Shown here: piece after piece, positions 27,701 through 40,164 of the stretch
Layout: the number at the start of each line of letters is the position of its first letter
How positions within the stretch are numbered: the first letter of the stretch is position 1
DNA from: Anoplolepis gracilipes
Lineage: Eukaryota; Arthropoda; Insecta; Hymenoptera; Formicidae
DNA length: 64,000 nucleotides
Direction of reading: 5' to 3'
Assembly: GCF_047496725.1 (NCBI RefSeq)
Contig: NC_132978.1
Coordinates: forward strand, 10,196,501-10,260,500
Position numbers and translations under genes: made by a program
Notes under the pieces: generated by a model
Database searches by the model: none
Told to the model about the DNA's origin: nothing
Seen by the model: only the letters and a program-made list of their open reading frames with translations

Positions 27701-28500
27701 AAATTTTTAATAATTATATTTTATACTAAATATAAAGTACAAATACCTACACATATAATACCTGTGTATTACATGTATTACTGATGAAATAAAGATGTAA
27801 GTAAATGCAATTGAATCTGGATTACGAAAAAGTTTTCTATCATATTTCTATGTTTTTTAGTAAATAAAAGGAGAGTAGCTAGAAGAATAACTTTGCTAGT
27901 AAATAAAATTACAGAGATCAACAAAGTGTGTATGCGTGTGTATGTGTAAAAGTCATTTTATCTATTTTTATAGAAACATAAAAATTTTATAAAATTCAAA
28001 ATTTTGTAGTTATTTTTTTATTATTTTATAAAAAGAAAAATTTTATATATTATTAGAAAATTGGAATCACTGTGGTCAACGGAATGCATAAATCGCTTAT
28101 TAAAAATTTAAAATGCGGGAAAATTAGAGAGAAAGAGTTATTGATAAAATTGCAAGATGATAAAATTATTGATAAAATTGCATGAATTACGTTCTGTTAA
28201 GGAAATGATCAAAGCTTTGATCAGTGTGGATTACAAGCATGTCAAAGGCACTTTTTTTCGCGTATTCGTTTTTTATAAGATGAAAATATTTTCTAGACAA
28301 ATTGAAATTCTGCTCTAAGAAGTTATTTTTAAGTGCCAGCAAACGCAATCAATCGCGCACGAAATCGATCGTTTCTTATTCGGTGGCGTGAACGCGTACG
28401 GTATAATTACATTCTCGATTCAAACGTGCTATAAATTATGCATCAATATGTACAACGCATATGAGCACGCTCATGGAGTATGTTGAGTGTGGCATAGTTT
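21745..28500. other. AT-rich intergenic stretch, nothing assignable apart from the 24.7-kb inverted repeat
   Basis: No exon with splice support on either strand. It contains the 3' flank of the MCT-1 gene at its right end. Confidence 0.5.
24657..24865. repeat. Imperfect inverted repeat, arms of about 80 nt
   Basis: The left arm (about 24657-24737) and right arm (about 24786-24865) pair imperfectly. The best block is agagagcatgctttg against caaagcatgctctct, extended by ggatcacc/ggtgactc and outer gacgtgtatatagat/atatatta-tacgtc. The loop is about 48 nt. It is probably a decayed foldback or MITE. No coding content. Confidence 0.5.
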
Positions 28501-28511
28501 TGCGTCTTTAA

Positions 28512-28672
28512 TCAGGACGCAAAAAGATCCGTCGCAACTGGATTTTTTTCGCCACGCCTTTCCCACGTGTTGATTCTTTTTAACGGGTAACAAATCACAG
28601 CTGATAGGAGAATCAAGCTGCCAGATAGGTAGAATGAGGCGTCATAACTTCCAGTCGCATCCATGAACGCAC
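28512..28672 (-). CDS. MCT-1 coding exon 11 (TM12 and C-terminus)
   Basis: Residues 624-676 and stop. GAFMDATGSYDASFYLSGSL enters TM12, followed by a polar tail (RINTWERRGEKNP) ending DLFAS and TGA at 28514-28512. Acceptor gtgtaaacag. No strong AATAAA signal was found just downstream, so the 3' end is unassigned. Confidence 0.93.
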
Positions 28673-31600
28673 CTGTTTACACATGTGAATATCATTTGAA
28701 TGAATTGAACTTTTGTAATTGATTAATTATTATATCGTAAACTACAATTTATAAGATCGGCACATATAATAATGAATAACGAACGATATAAACATTTCCT
28801 GGAATCGAAGAATAATCGCTCTATCGCGGTCAGATAAAAGTCGCGATATGTAAATCAGTACTATTTCCACTAACTAAAGTGGATTTTTTTGTATTACTGT
28901 TTACAAAGATATATTACGAAGAATATAATCAGTATAATTATAATTACCTGCGAGAGGTGCGCCCACAGTCGCTGCCACGCCTTGAAACAGAAGAAGCAGT
29001 CCAAAAGCATTTGTCAGTTTTTCTAAACCGAGCAGATCCACAACGAGAATCGATCTCAGAGAAGCAAAGACGGCTGAAAACATGTTTTTGCAAACTTAAT
29101 AAATATAAAACTAAATCGGTATAAAAATTCTAAATCAAATCATTATGAATCATATATAAGATACATACAAAAGATATATTTATATAGAGAAAAATTTAGA
29201 AGTTCGCATATACTACTTACATATACTGAGACCAAAACTGGCTGCATAAAAGAACTGATATTCCTCCGTTAGAGAAATTCCGGAGAGTATTGTGACTAAA
29301 CCGCCGACACTAATAAACATATTATTCACGACTAGAGCATTAACTCCAGGCAAGCTGCTTGCTAAACCACAAACGATACGACCGATAGTATTACCGATAC
29401 CAATCACCGAAACGAGAAACATGGCCGTAGAAGCATCGATGTTAGCTTTTATAGCTCGATCTACAAGAATGGCGAATAAAAGATATTTATTTTATAATAA
29501 ATATTAAATCTAATAAATATTTATAAACATTTATTTTTTATTTAAATAAAAGTAACACGTAAAAAGAAATAGGTTACAGAGATATAAAATATAAATAAAT
29601 AACGTAAAAAGATTTTAAAATTTAATAATAAAATCAAAATAAAAATTCTTTATTTTTGTTTAATTTGTAATATTATTTATTTATTTATTTATTATTTTAC
29701 TTTTGTTTTCTAGTAATTTTTTAAATCGCTTTTTATTAATTTATTATTCGAATTTTATGTATTATATTATTAGAAAAAATTCTAATTTACAAGTTCTTTT
29801 AACTTTACATGTTTTTTAAACATGTAATTAATTGTAATTAAAAAAGCTACAAAGAGCAAATATTATATTGATCGATATAATACATACCTGGCACATACAT
29901 AAAAGGTGTATAAAAACCCATCATGGTGAGCCCGCCAGAAATCGCTAGTATTAGAAAGGAAGGGCTTTTTAGAAGGCTTAAATCAAGCATTGTGGTCAGA
30001 ATTCGTCGTACACTTTCAGGACACAGGTAGCAACTTCCACTCTCTTCCTCTGCCACATCCGTCGCCGTCGGCAGCCGCGTCACTGACATGTGATAACCGA
30101 CTGATGATTGCTGCAAAATTGCAAGCTTTTGATAATTCTAAATAAAATGTATCTATACGAGATCGCGGATTTATTAACATCAATTTAATTTTAATCAAGT
30201 TTAATTTATTATTTTGCGTTTTTATAGAATTAAGATTAGAAAGAAGCAAACTTTATTTTCACGCCTCAAAAAATAATTTGTTTTTAAATATAATTAATAT
30301 ACATATATGAAAGTATTACATGTGTGAGGCTAATTGATAGAATTTACCTGCGATCTGTAATGAGAAAGTCTGTTCAAAGAGCCTCCATAAAAAATATCGT
30401 CCCTATAAAACGGTCTCTGCGGATCTTTTGGATTTCGTTTACCCATCTTAAGAGATTTTTGACTGCATTCTGAATCCGTTCGAAGGCGCCTGCCGCTAAT
30501 CGTATGTCGGCGGATCTAAAAAATAAAGTAGAATATTTGTAATCAATCGCGCGTGATTTTTTTTTTTTAATATTATATATTAAGTATTTTCGTGAATTAT
30601 ACAAAAATATAGATGTTGGCAAAAATAAGTAATTCATGTTTCAAAACTTTGAGAATTTTCTAGGTCATCAGATCAACTTTTATAACTTGAAAAGTGCTAA
30701 ATTTTCGTTTCTTGGCAATAGTAAACAATGTTACTTTTTCTTGTACGTCCATATATTTTAGACATTCATCACTTCGAAAATAACAAAAGAGATAAATGAG
30801 ATTCGCGAGAATCTGGACTAATAAGTTCGCAATGTTCGTCAAGTCCGATGTAAAATTGAAACATTTTCCCGGTATTGTTGTTTTAATCTATCATTTAGCA
30901 GTTAAATCTAACAATCTTTAATTATGTATTTTATTAATCGCGACTGCATCTCAAACGAATTAGATAAACAATATATTTATGTGTCATATTTTATATATCT
31001 TTATTATTTACTGTGACAGTTTTAGGCAAACATTTGTTTTGGTTACGGTATCTTACGGTTAATTGCAAATTGCTCGAATTTACAGAGCTTTTATTTTTCA
31101 TTCTTCTAACAAGTACGTATACTCTATACATATGTCGATCTTACCGTTGGTACTTTTCCATTTAACCGTTCCAAGTCGCCGCTGAGCAGATTGTTCTCCT
31201 CTTCGACTATCTTTTCTTCGTTCTTTACAACGTCCAAGTCAGGATATATTGGCACGGATAGCCGTTTCTCCGAAGTACTCACCTTCCTCTCCAAAGTTTG
31301 CGTCTCCACGTGCACCTTGTGCAGCGAATGCAAGGACTTAGATACACTGAAACATAAATCGATGAATCTCGTGACGTGATGCGTTAAAAGAAACGATTGT
31401 CACTATTGTTATTAATCGGAATCTTTCATTTATTACTTTACTATATTAGGGTTACTTCCGAAAAGTTCCGCTGCCGTCGGATATTCCGTGTTATTATTTG
31501 TGCCAAAGAAACCGCTTCTATTTGGCTGGGCGCAATGTAATGAGGTCGTTGACACATGATTTCCCACCAACGTGGTTTTTACTTCGAGCGGGGCGTTTTC

Positions 31601-33538
31601 TGGAGTGTTCTTCACCTTAATCCTCGTTGGTTTCAAAGGACGGAACATTGCACCGAATATGGCGCAATTTAACAGCATGCCTATAAGCCACACAATTCGT
31701 TCCTTCATTATCCATATTTACACCAACATGAATATTGTGTGTGTGTATTAATATTATATATAACTTTATTTTATATTAATATTTTAATAAATATTAATAT
31801 ATATAAATATATATGTGTGTGTGCATATATAATATTATATTGATTGATATAAATATTTATTCATTAATATGTTTCTTTATCATATCAAAATGGATTATAT
31901 AAAGAGATTGTTGTAATGGATACTACAATTACCTTTAAATTTTTTAACATTATGCATAAAACCCACCTGCTTGAAATAACAAAGCTCCCCTCCAGCCAAA
32001 ATTCTTTATGAGTATATCCGAGATCGGCGCAAGCAAAAATGCACCGATACCAGAGCCACATACCGCGATACCTGTAGCTAGTGCTCGCCATCTCTCGAAA
32101 TAAAATCCGGTGGTTATTACAGCTGGAACGTATATCAGGCCCGCACCAATACCACCTAAGTTTTTGACAGAAAGTTTTCTTAAAGAAGGAGTGTTTATTA
32201 TATATAAATCTCTAATATTTATGTTTTTGTTCTAAAATATATAATCTGAGTCGATTTCAGTGAGAACATTCTATTTATTATTAAATTTCTTTACAATATA
32301 TTCTTTAATTTTTAATACATGTTGTATTATCGTGTGTAATCAATTTTTATATGTATTATTTTAAAATATATATATTAATACAAGATGCGGTCTGAATCTT
32401 GTAAAGAATTTTCTGCGCAAGATTGAATAAAAAAAAAATCACTGAAAATATCGTGTATATATATAAGAAAATTCTTTAAGAAATTCGATGGAGACATCAG
32501 ACAACTGTGGTAATAAGAAATATTTGAGATAGAAAAACTTACCGATAGCACCATAAGAAATGTAGAGGAATTCGATAGATGTACTGAAATACGAGAGGAC
32601 GAAGGCGATGCAACTTATTACGCTTCCTAATATCGTGACCAGTCTAAAACCATATCGGTTGGCAAGGGCGGATACGAAAGGACCTAAAAAAAGTGATACA
32701 TAATTTAAGGAGGAAAAAACTGACAGATCAGCTATGTCAAAAGTTAATAAATCTAATACATTTGAGATAAATTCGACATTGCACAAAATACTTTTAGCCT
32801 TTTAAAATATAAAATTAATAATTGATTTGTGAGTTGAAAACTAAATATTTGCCCTGTAGAAAATATAATTTAATCTTGAAAACCCTAAATATTATCTTAT
32901 ATTGAACAAATTTTTTTATACTGTACCACGAAAATTTTATAGTGACTATACATAAAAATTCATGAAAATACAAATTTAATTTTATACTTTAAAAAGCTTA
33001 TACTTTTATACTTCAAAAAGTGCTTTGCACAATGTCATTCATTAATCTTGAAATATATTAGATTAATTTTTGACGTAACTAATTTGTCCAGTTTCTCTTT
33101 AATTTATGTCAATAGTTTACTTTGTCGATGATTATGCATAGATTTTTAACCTTCAAATATCCGGTCAAATGGAAACATGCAAATCATTCGTTACTTTTAT
33201 TATCGATCCGATCCTAATTGACTTTATTTAGCGACTGTTGTGTATATTGATTATTTGACAATATACGCAACTTTTACAGTTAGCACAAATCGTCAATAAC
33301 AGAAAATTTAGGAAATTTGTAGAAATAACATATACCTATGTCATATATTTATAATTCTATTAATATATTGTTACCGTGATAACGATGGTATATAATATCA
33401 AATGGCAACATGTCATATTTAAAGCTATTAAAAGAAAAATATCTAAAAATATATCTCGCATATATATAATTAAAAATAAAAAATATTTATTAAATAAAAA
33501 AATAGAAATATTTTTTAAATAGATAAATAAATAAATAA

Positions 33539-33606
<68 letters not shown>

Positions 33607-34863
33607 ATAATTTAAAATATTTATTAAAATAATTTAAACTATTTACACATAAATTCAACATTCTTAAATAAATAGTATTTATAAATATTTTCCATGTTTC
33701 AACGTAATTTTCTAATTAGTTTGGAGTTTAATTTTATATTATATGGTAAATATTTGGTATTTTTTATATAAGTTAATAGTGAAAAAATTGCGCTTATAAA
33801 ATATGAAATATATATATATATATATGTAATATATAAATAATTCTTAATTTTTGGGGAATATGAGTACATACAATATTAAAGATAAATTGTAGAAAATAAA
33901 TAACTTTTAAATTATTATTCTTTATCATCATAGATAATTAACTGCATTTTTGGAACCCATGCATATACATTACTATGCTAATTACGTCCTGTACATGAAG
34001 GGTTCGTGGTATTTTTCATAATAACACATAAATTGTCATGTATTTTCTTTCAAATCTTAATTTAAAGTCATTAGATACTACACACTACTACACTTGAATT
34101 AAATTAAACGCCTTTATTGTTTATGAAATGCGATTACTAATTATTGATATCTTATCGCTAATCTGAGATTATAATACCTTAACAAAAATGTTGTTAAAAA
34201 CATTCATTATACATTAAATTGAGCGCTGAATGAAAAAGTTTTCGTGTATTTTCCTGAATTACACTGCGAAAATCATCCTTGAGACTGATCGTATAAACAG
34301 TTACTTATTGCAATGCTAATTCGAGTGCAAATACAAGTGTCATATGCTACTTTATTGATCGATCCGATATGTATCAAAAAGATTCCACAAATGTGAGTTT
34401 ATTATATCATTAATAATTTACAAACAGATTTATCAGTTACGTACATTTGGCAAAAACACAGCTATCTTTATCGTGTATTTTCGGCATCTTGTACAAAATA
34501 TATTGCGTCAATATTGTAATTTGATCTCAAGGAAAGTATAAACTTTAGATTGTAGAATATTTTATCTAGAATAGATGAATTACATATTCAATCTATTGAT
34601 TAAACGATGTGGCATATTTTATATCTCACGTTTTATTTATGTTTTTCTAATTTAAATATGAATCTGATATGAATTTATGACTCAGGATATATTTTTTTGT
34701 ACTAATATATATATATAGTTTTATATATATATAGTTATATACATACTTGTTTAATAGCAGAACTGATAAAGCATATCATTATGTAAATTAAGTCTATAAA
34801 AAGACTTAATTTTATCATTATTGTTAAGAAGGAAATCTAAAATCTTGTATATTTTTTAAACAG

Positions 34864-34926
<63 letters not shown>

Positions 34927-37900
34927 GTATGTATGTATAATATTCTTTATTTTTATTTCCAGATTTTTTTATTAAAATCTTATTAAGTTTATTGAATTTT
35001 AGGATCACTCCTTTGAATTTCTAATTACTTATCTCATTTTTATTTAACAATTTTTTTTAAACTCATTTTTATTAAACAATTTTTTATTTTTTTCAATTAT
35101 TTTATATTTGAAATTGAAAAATAGTTTTGAAATCTCAAAAAAAAAAGCACGACATTGAAGCGCTAGGACGAAAAAGTATTATTTTAAATTTTCTAACAAT
35201 AAGTATACAAAAATACCACAAAGATAATATTACATATTTTTATGATAAAATTAAATATAAATCAGAATGCAGCGTTATAAGCTTATATTAATATTTCTAG
35301 ACTTGCTATTAAATATTACATACATGTCGCTACTAACCAGCCATGAGATAAAATCCAGTTTGTAATGAGCCGACAAGAGCGACTCTCGCTTTCGATATGG
35401 AAAATGCATCCGCAATATGATTTAGAAATACGCCGAAACTGAAGATGATACCGTCGACGAATAAATTGCACATGAAGGAGGCTGCGACAATTACCCAGCC
35501 CCATCCTCCATCAGGTGGTACCACCATTTCCACTTCGATGGTCTGTTGACCCACAAAACTTTTACAGTGATTCATAAGTATCAAGCAAAAATTACTCATT
35601 AAATGTTTTGCATAAATGTGTATTTATGCAAAATTGTTATAAAATAATTATTTTCATGTATAAACAAATTTTGTTGCAATTCTGTTTTGCTTAAGATTGA
35701 ATAAAGATATTACTACATTCAAGAGTTAGAACAAGTTTTAAAGATTTTATTGATAATATATCGATTACTGAGAATATTAATAGGAATGTATACATACATA
35801 TAAATAAGATGTTAAATTGAATTATCAAGATATATATTAGAATAAATCAAGATATTATATTAAAAATTATGATACTAGAATGATTAAATAAATAAAATGT
35901 AGATATAACTCTAGTAACAAAATTATTTTTTATTACAATATAAAAGACTGATTGTGAGTAATGTGTGATAAGAAATTAAACATTAACATACATGATATTG
36001 AACATGAAAATATTGTGGATAATATTCTCATATGCAATTTGTGTAAGCAATCATATGATAAACAAATTAAAATTTGCTGCGGCTCGATTTTTCAAGAAAA
36101 AAAATACAATCAACGAAAACTTGCTTTGGATTTATATGGACAAACGTTATAATGGAAATTGAAGACCTGTGACTTCTAATTAGTATGGAAATTTTTGCAG
36201 CCAGTGTTTGTTCATGTTTGAAAGAAAATGAGGGTTTATTTAAATAGCTATTAGATACAATGCTTTTAGCTACAATACTAAAAACAATAAAATTAACGAG
36301 ACTATTCTCGAATATAAATTATTTAAAAATATACAAGAAAACAAATTTATAAAGATCTTACTGATAAACTATTGTAAATCTAAGTGTATTAGTTTTAATC
36401 TAAATTTTTTAAATATAAAAACTCGAATTTAAATATGATAATCATAATATTTTGCTTATGCGACAAACGATTTTTTATAATTATTAATAATTTATTGATA
36501 ATTAGCTTTAGAAACAATTGTATCTTCTGTAACTTTTTGTAGATGTTATGTTGTATTCGTTATTTGTCGGAAAATGTGTATGATTTTTGCGCAAAACAAA
36601 CAACAAAATTAAAATTTTCATACCTCAATCATTAATACAATTTAAAGATGATAATTATTGCGTAAGAAAGTTGTTTTTTTTGTTTGTTAGAAAATACGAT
36701 GCATTATGATTTACCAAGGCAAACTCGGTAAATGTGACTATTTTCTGATATTTCAACATCAATGTCCGCTCGCTAAAAATTTACAAGGTGCTAAGGTCAA
36801 GGCCGCTCAGAAATCTGCCAAGAGACCGGCCTTTAGTATTTCGGTCGTTTCGTGACCCAAAACTTCGAAAGTTATCAATTCAAGCGCCAAGCCACATACG
36901 CTTAAAACATTAACTTAACCGTACATGATATATTTACTTCGATAGCTTCAATAATGTTTTACTTAATAAAATCTAAAGAAAAATTGAATTTAACAATTAA
37001 TAAGAAATCAATATCTTTAAGTTTTTAAACAAGTTAAAAAAATTATGCAATCAAGTTACATTTTAATCATCTATATTGTCATTTGTAACTATAATTCTTA
37101 AGAAAAGAAACGAAAAAATTTATCTGTAATAAATTAATAATCATATTTTCATTTCTTATTTTTACTTTTACTTTTATCTCTGCTATACATTGCATTGCTT
37201 GCTCTCTATTGTCTTTATCAACCATTTAGTTTATTATAAAAGAGAGCCTTGATCTTATTTATTTATTATCTGTAATATTTAATGATATAAATCAATTAAT
37301 ACAAAAATATAAAAGATAAAAACTCAACGCGACTAAAGAGCGCAAAACGTTTCTTACAGTTTCTTTCAGAAATTGTCTTTTTTATTTTTTGTAAAGTTTC
37401 CGTTGATGAATATGAAAGTACTTTCTCACGAATCGAAAACACAAATGTATAATCCGGAGAGATTTTGTCAGAAAGATCTATTGTTTGCATACAGAAGAAC
37501 GTGTGCCATCAGTCATTCGCAAAAAAATCAGAATGATTTTTTATTGTCGCTTGTGCGATGACATTAGGAACGAACGCAGGCAGCAATAATTTACGTTGTT
37601 AACTTTGAAGTGAATTGATAACGAAAAATTCAGTGGGGAATGCGTGTCCGCCTCTAGATGACCTACAACGAGACAAGGACTATCGGATCCCATTAGTATG
37701 TCGTAAATACAACGATATCGCGTTTGCAGTTTTTAATACATATGTATAACGATCCGCCCGTCACTTTCAACATGAATATACTGATCGCTGAAGCTGTATC
37801 GCGAGTAATCGCGTGATACGTTTTTTTTGCAGCTTTTGCATTTTGACGCACCTACAGTGCGCGTGTTATATGTTGTCGGCTCACCTCATCATTGTTATTG

Positions 37901-38016
37901 TCGTTAATGTCCTCGAGCTGCAGCTCCTCAATCTTATTGCAGTTGCGATTATTTTGCTGCGATTTGCTCGTATCGAAAATCTGCTCTTCCGTTTTGCTAG
38001 CTATCACCGTCGACAT
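28512..38016 (-). CDS. MCT-1: SLC16-family monocarboxylate transporter, 11 coding exons, 676 aa
   Basis: A plasma-membrane major facilitator transporter of the SLC16 family; family members move lactate, pyruvate, ketone bodies or related solutes, and the substrate here is unknown. Exons (minus strand): 38016-37885, 35542-35338, 32683-32543, 32155-31967, 31680-31437, 31346-31145, 30515-30348, 30110-29888, 29460-29221, 29073-28948, 28672-28512. All junctions are GT-AG, every phase matches, and the sum is 2031 nt. Visible features: signature PPDGGWGWVIVAASF (residues about 53-67) at TM1; second signature YFERWRALATGIAVCGSGIG (about 178-197) at TM5; a hydrophilic loop of about 240 residues between TM6 and TM7 containing RRHTIS and DPQRPFYRDDIFYGG; GIGNTIGRIVCG in TM8; a short basic/polar C-tail. 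The start at 38016 has A at -3 and follows a leader splice acceptor. The exon 5/6 junction is the least certain. Upstream lies MCT-2 on the same strand. Confidence 0.9.
28948..29073 (-). CDS. MCT-1 coding exon 10 (TM10-TM11)
   Basis: Residues 582-623. VDLLGLEKLTNAFGLLLLFQ, then GVAATVGAPLAG, the highly conserved TM11 region of SLC16. Acceptor catgttttcag; donor G|GTAATT, phase 1. Confidence 0.94.
29221..29460 (-). CDS. MCT-1 coding exon 9 (TM8-TM10)
   Basis: Residues 502-581. DRAIKANIDASTAMFLVSVI, then GIGNTIGRIVCGLASSLPG and two further hydrophobic spans. The Arg of IGR aligns with the TM8 arginine of vertebrate MCT1; four residues earlier is Asn, where MCT1 has Asp (alignment by eye). Acceptor attcttgtag; donor T|GTAAGT, phase 1. 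Confidence 0.93.
29888..30110 (-). CDS. MCT-1 coding exon 8 (loop end and TM7)
   Basis: Residues 428-501. Contains SVRRILTTMLDLSLLKSPSF leading into TM7 (LILAISGGLTMMGFYTPFMYVP). Acceptor ttttgcag; donor G|GTATGT, phase 1. Confidence 0.92.
30348..30515 (-). CDS. MCT-1 coding exon 7 (central loop, FYRDDIFYGG motif)
   Basis: Residues 372-427: IRRHTISGRRLRTDSE, then DPQRPFYRDDIFYGGSLNRL, recalled as a conserved loop motif in insect MCTs. The RRHTIS stretch fits a basophilic kinase site (inference). The correct frame differs from the longest open frame here, which reads a Phe/Lys-rich artefact. Acceptor attttttag; donor CAG|GTAAAT, phase 0. Confidence 0.88.
31145..31346 (-). CDS. MCT-1 coding exon 6 (central loop)
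   Basis: Residues about 304-371. Contains SLHSLHKVHVETQTLERKV and an acidic run (KNEEKIVEEENN), predicted helical and cytosolic. Strong acceptor tatgtttcag; only a phase-2 entry is open. Donor ACG|GTAAGA, phase 0. Confidence 0.85.
31437..31680 (-). CDS. MCT-1 coding exon 5 (end of TM6 and start of central loop)
   Basis: Residues 223-303. Starts GMLLNCAIFGAMFRPLKPTR, then a polar loop (ENAPLEVKTT, FFGTNNNTEYPTAAEL). The donor is the least certain of the gene: AA|GTAATA at 31437 is the only site found that gives the phase 2 needed by exon 6. A better-looking AAG|GTGAAG near 31615 would break the frame. Confidence 0.75.
31967..32155 (-). CDS. MCT-1 coding exon 4 (TM4-TM6, second signature)
   Basis: Residues 160-222. 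Contains GAGLIYVPAVITTGFYFE and RALATGIAVCGSGIGAFLLA, then GWRGALLFQA. Acceptor aacttag; donor G|GTGGGT, phase 1. Confidence 0.93.
32543..32683 (-). CDS. MCT-1 coding exon 3 (TM2-TM4)
   Basis: Residues 113-159. Begins GPFVSALANRYGFR, the loop between TM2 and TM3 typical of the family, then TM3 and TM4 (ending YGAIG). Acceptor tttttag; donor G|GTAAGT, phase 1. Confidence 0.93.
33522..33603. repeat. Compound (TAAA)n(TA)n(GA)n microsatellite in an MCT-1 intron
   Basis: AAAT units to about 33545, TA units to about 33574, then GA units to 33603. It lies in the intron between MCT-1 exons 2 and 3. Confidence 0.9.
34864..34934. repeat. Compound (CT)n(AT)n(GTAT)n microsatellite in an MCT-1 intron
   Basis: CT units 34864-34880, AT units 34881-34920, then GTAT units. 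The order is the reverse complement of the 33.5-kb tract in the same intron, so the two could pair across about 1.3 kb. Confidence 0.9.
35338..35542 (-). CDS. MCT-1 coding exon 2 (TM1-TM2, first SLC16 signature)
   Basis: Residues 45-112. Contains PPDGGWGWVIVAASF, then FVDGIIFSFGVF and the start of TM2 (VALVGSLQTGFYLMA). Acceptor gtcaacag before 35542; donor G|GTTAGT, phase 1. Confidence 0.93.
37885..38016 (-). CDS. MCT-1 coding exon 1 (N-terminal cytoplasmic tail)
   Basis: Residues 1-44, starting MSTVIASKTEEQ and rich in Asn/Asp/Glu. The ATG lies 19 nt inside the exon; the exon's 3' splice site (tgtttcag) ends at 38036, so a separate 5' UTR exon exists upstream. Donor GAG|GTGAGC, phase 0. 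The poor conservation expected of this tail means the start rests on splice logic and initiation context. Confidence 0.8.
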
Positions 38017-40164
38017 TGTCGTACCGTTTAAATATCTGAAACACATTCGCATACATTGAAATTGATGTTACAAAGACGAATGTAATAAATTCAATATGAC
38101 TCGAAAAGTCAGCTGCTACAAAAAGTTTAAATTTATGTATATTTGGGAATATTAAAATTATATAAGATTTCCTTTCCTTTTCTTTCTTTTTCTTTCTCTT
38201 AAAAATGTTAACAAAAAATTTTATTGATTTAAAGTACTTGAGAACGCTTTTGAATCAAATGTTTTTTAATAATTTAAAAAAATAATTTTTAAATTTAAAT
38301 ATTTATGTAATGCAACACACGCACGCACATACATACACACAAACATACATATATAAGTGTTAGGATTACATGATGAAAAGAATATTTAATAATATTTTTA
38401 TTAAATAATATTTATAAAGCATTTCACGCAACATCTCGATTGTCTGAATTACAAAAGTATTCAAATAAATTTAATTTGATGAGCAAATATTTATAGTTTT
38501 TACTAATTTTCCTGTTATTTGCATTGGCATTTCACGATTTCATTAAGAAGCAATAAAAATTGAGTAACACACAATGAAGTTCAATTGTCGCTCAAAAATA
38601 ACGAGTAATATTCGAAATGTCTATGCTTGATTATTTCTCGTATCATAATTAAACAATTAAACTTGAATTATTTCTATTATATAAATGTCTATTTCATTTA
38701 ACATTTTCTATGAAAAAAATACGAATACTTTTACGAACAAAATTTTATAATTAACAATATATTGTTTTATCATTTGAATAGTTTAGTGTAGTCGTAAAAT
38801 ATATCGTTGAGCAGATATCGAAAAATTGATATCAAAGATTAATGAGTTGTGAAAAAAATTGCTTTTCTAATTGATTCGTTTTAAGAAAATATCTTTTATC
38901 AGTGTCACGTGATACGTTGTTTTTAATTCTGGTAATTACTAGAGAAGTAAATGAGAGAAGTAGCCGATTGGTTGCAATAAGTTACCTTATCAGGAAAAAA
39001 GTGGATAAACAAACAATTATAGAATTAGATGATTTCGCTATCGCAATCAGTCGTTACGGTAACAAGCAAAATCAAGCAGAGTTAGCTTTAAGAGAATTCT
39101 TTGATGAATTTAGAATTGATTGTTTTATTTCGAGAATATCTAAGATTATTATTTATGTTATTAGTTAATTTTAGATATATTAAATATTTTTGAAATTAAT
39201 TTAAAATAAATATAAAGTTTCTATTTTATATATATATATATAATTAAATAAATTTTACTGTATGTATATGCTTCAATGCAAGTAGTTTTTTGGAAAAGAT
39301 TTATAATATTCAGTCTCTTATAGTTTATATAAATTGTTGACCTCACAATTAAAGAAGTGCAGAAAGATGCTAAATTGAAAGAAATTCAAAGAATTTGTAT
39401 TAAAATATGACTTAGTAGGTCTGAGATAGTTATGTATGCATATGTGTGTGTTGTGATTAAACTAAAAAAAATCAAACAATTGTTCGTTGAAACCGTACTT
39501 ATTTACTAGCCCAATAAAAGTTCATGAGGACTTATTGAAATAAGTAATTATAATAATGGTTGACACGTCTGAAATGTCGCCACGTTTTAAGTATCTTGTA
39601 TTTTATAAATCCATGATAAGATAAATCCGAGAAAATATTTATTTCTGATATACCACATACAAATAACTTCTGCAAATCAGAGCATCTATCTTATATTTGA
39701 TACTAATTTTATGATGTTTCGCAATATACATGTGAATATGTTATCTATTTCTCAGATACAATATCAAAAATGATTAAGAATTACGACCTCATTTTTCGCG
39801 CACGCACGACGCGACATTAAAAAAGCTATATTATATGCACAACAGCTTCCGTGTAAACTTTAATTGATAACGGATGTTTATTTTTAACTAACTTAGTTTA
39901 GATTTCGTTCTCTCTTACTAAGCGATAATCAGCAAAAGGAGAAAGTAAATTCTAAAACTTTACAAAGCATTCGAAATATTAAATTCTAAAACTTTGTTTT
40001 ACTTTTTTGCTCTTATTGGACGATTTCCTTTAACTGTAATGGCTTTAAATAAATTATAACAAAATATTGATGTTAAATTTATAGATTTGTAATATAATAA
40101 GAATGAAATATAAACGCGTAATATTTTACGGGAAAATATATATTATTTAATTACTTTTTATTTT

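Noticed and set aside
30374..30637. Minus-strand 87-codon frame over MCT-1 exon 7
   Set aside because: It reads the exon in the wrong frame. The phase from exon 6 and into exon 8 requires the other frame, which carries the FYRDDIFYGG family motif.
31615..31620. Alternative donor AAG|GTGAAG in MCT-1 exon 5
   Set aside because: It would end the exon in phase 0, which does not fit the strong next acceptor, and it would drop a loop segment that reads as good coding sequence.
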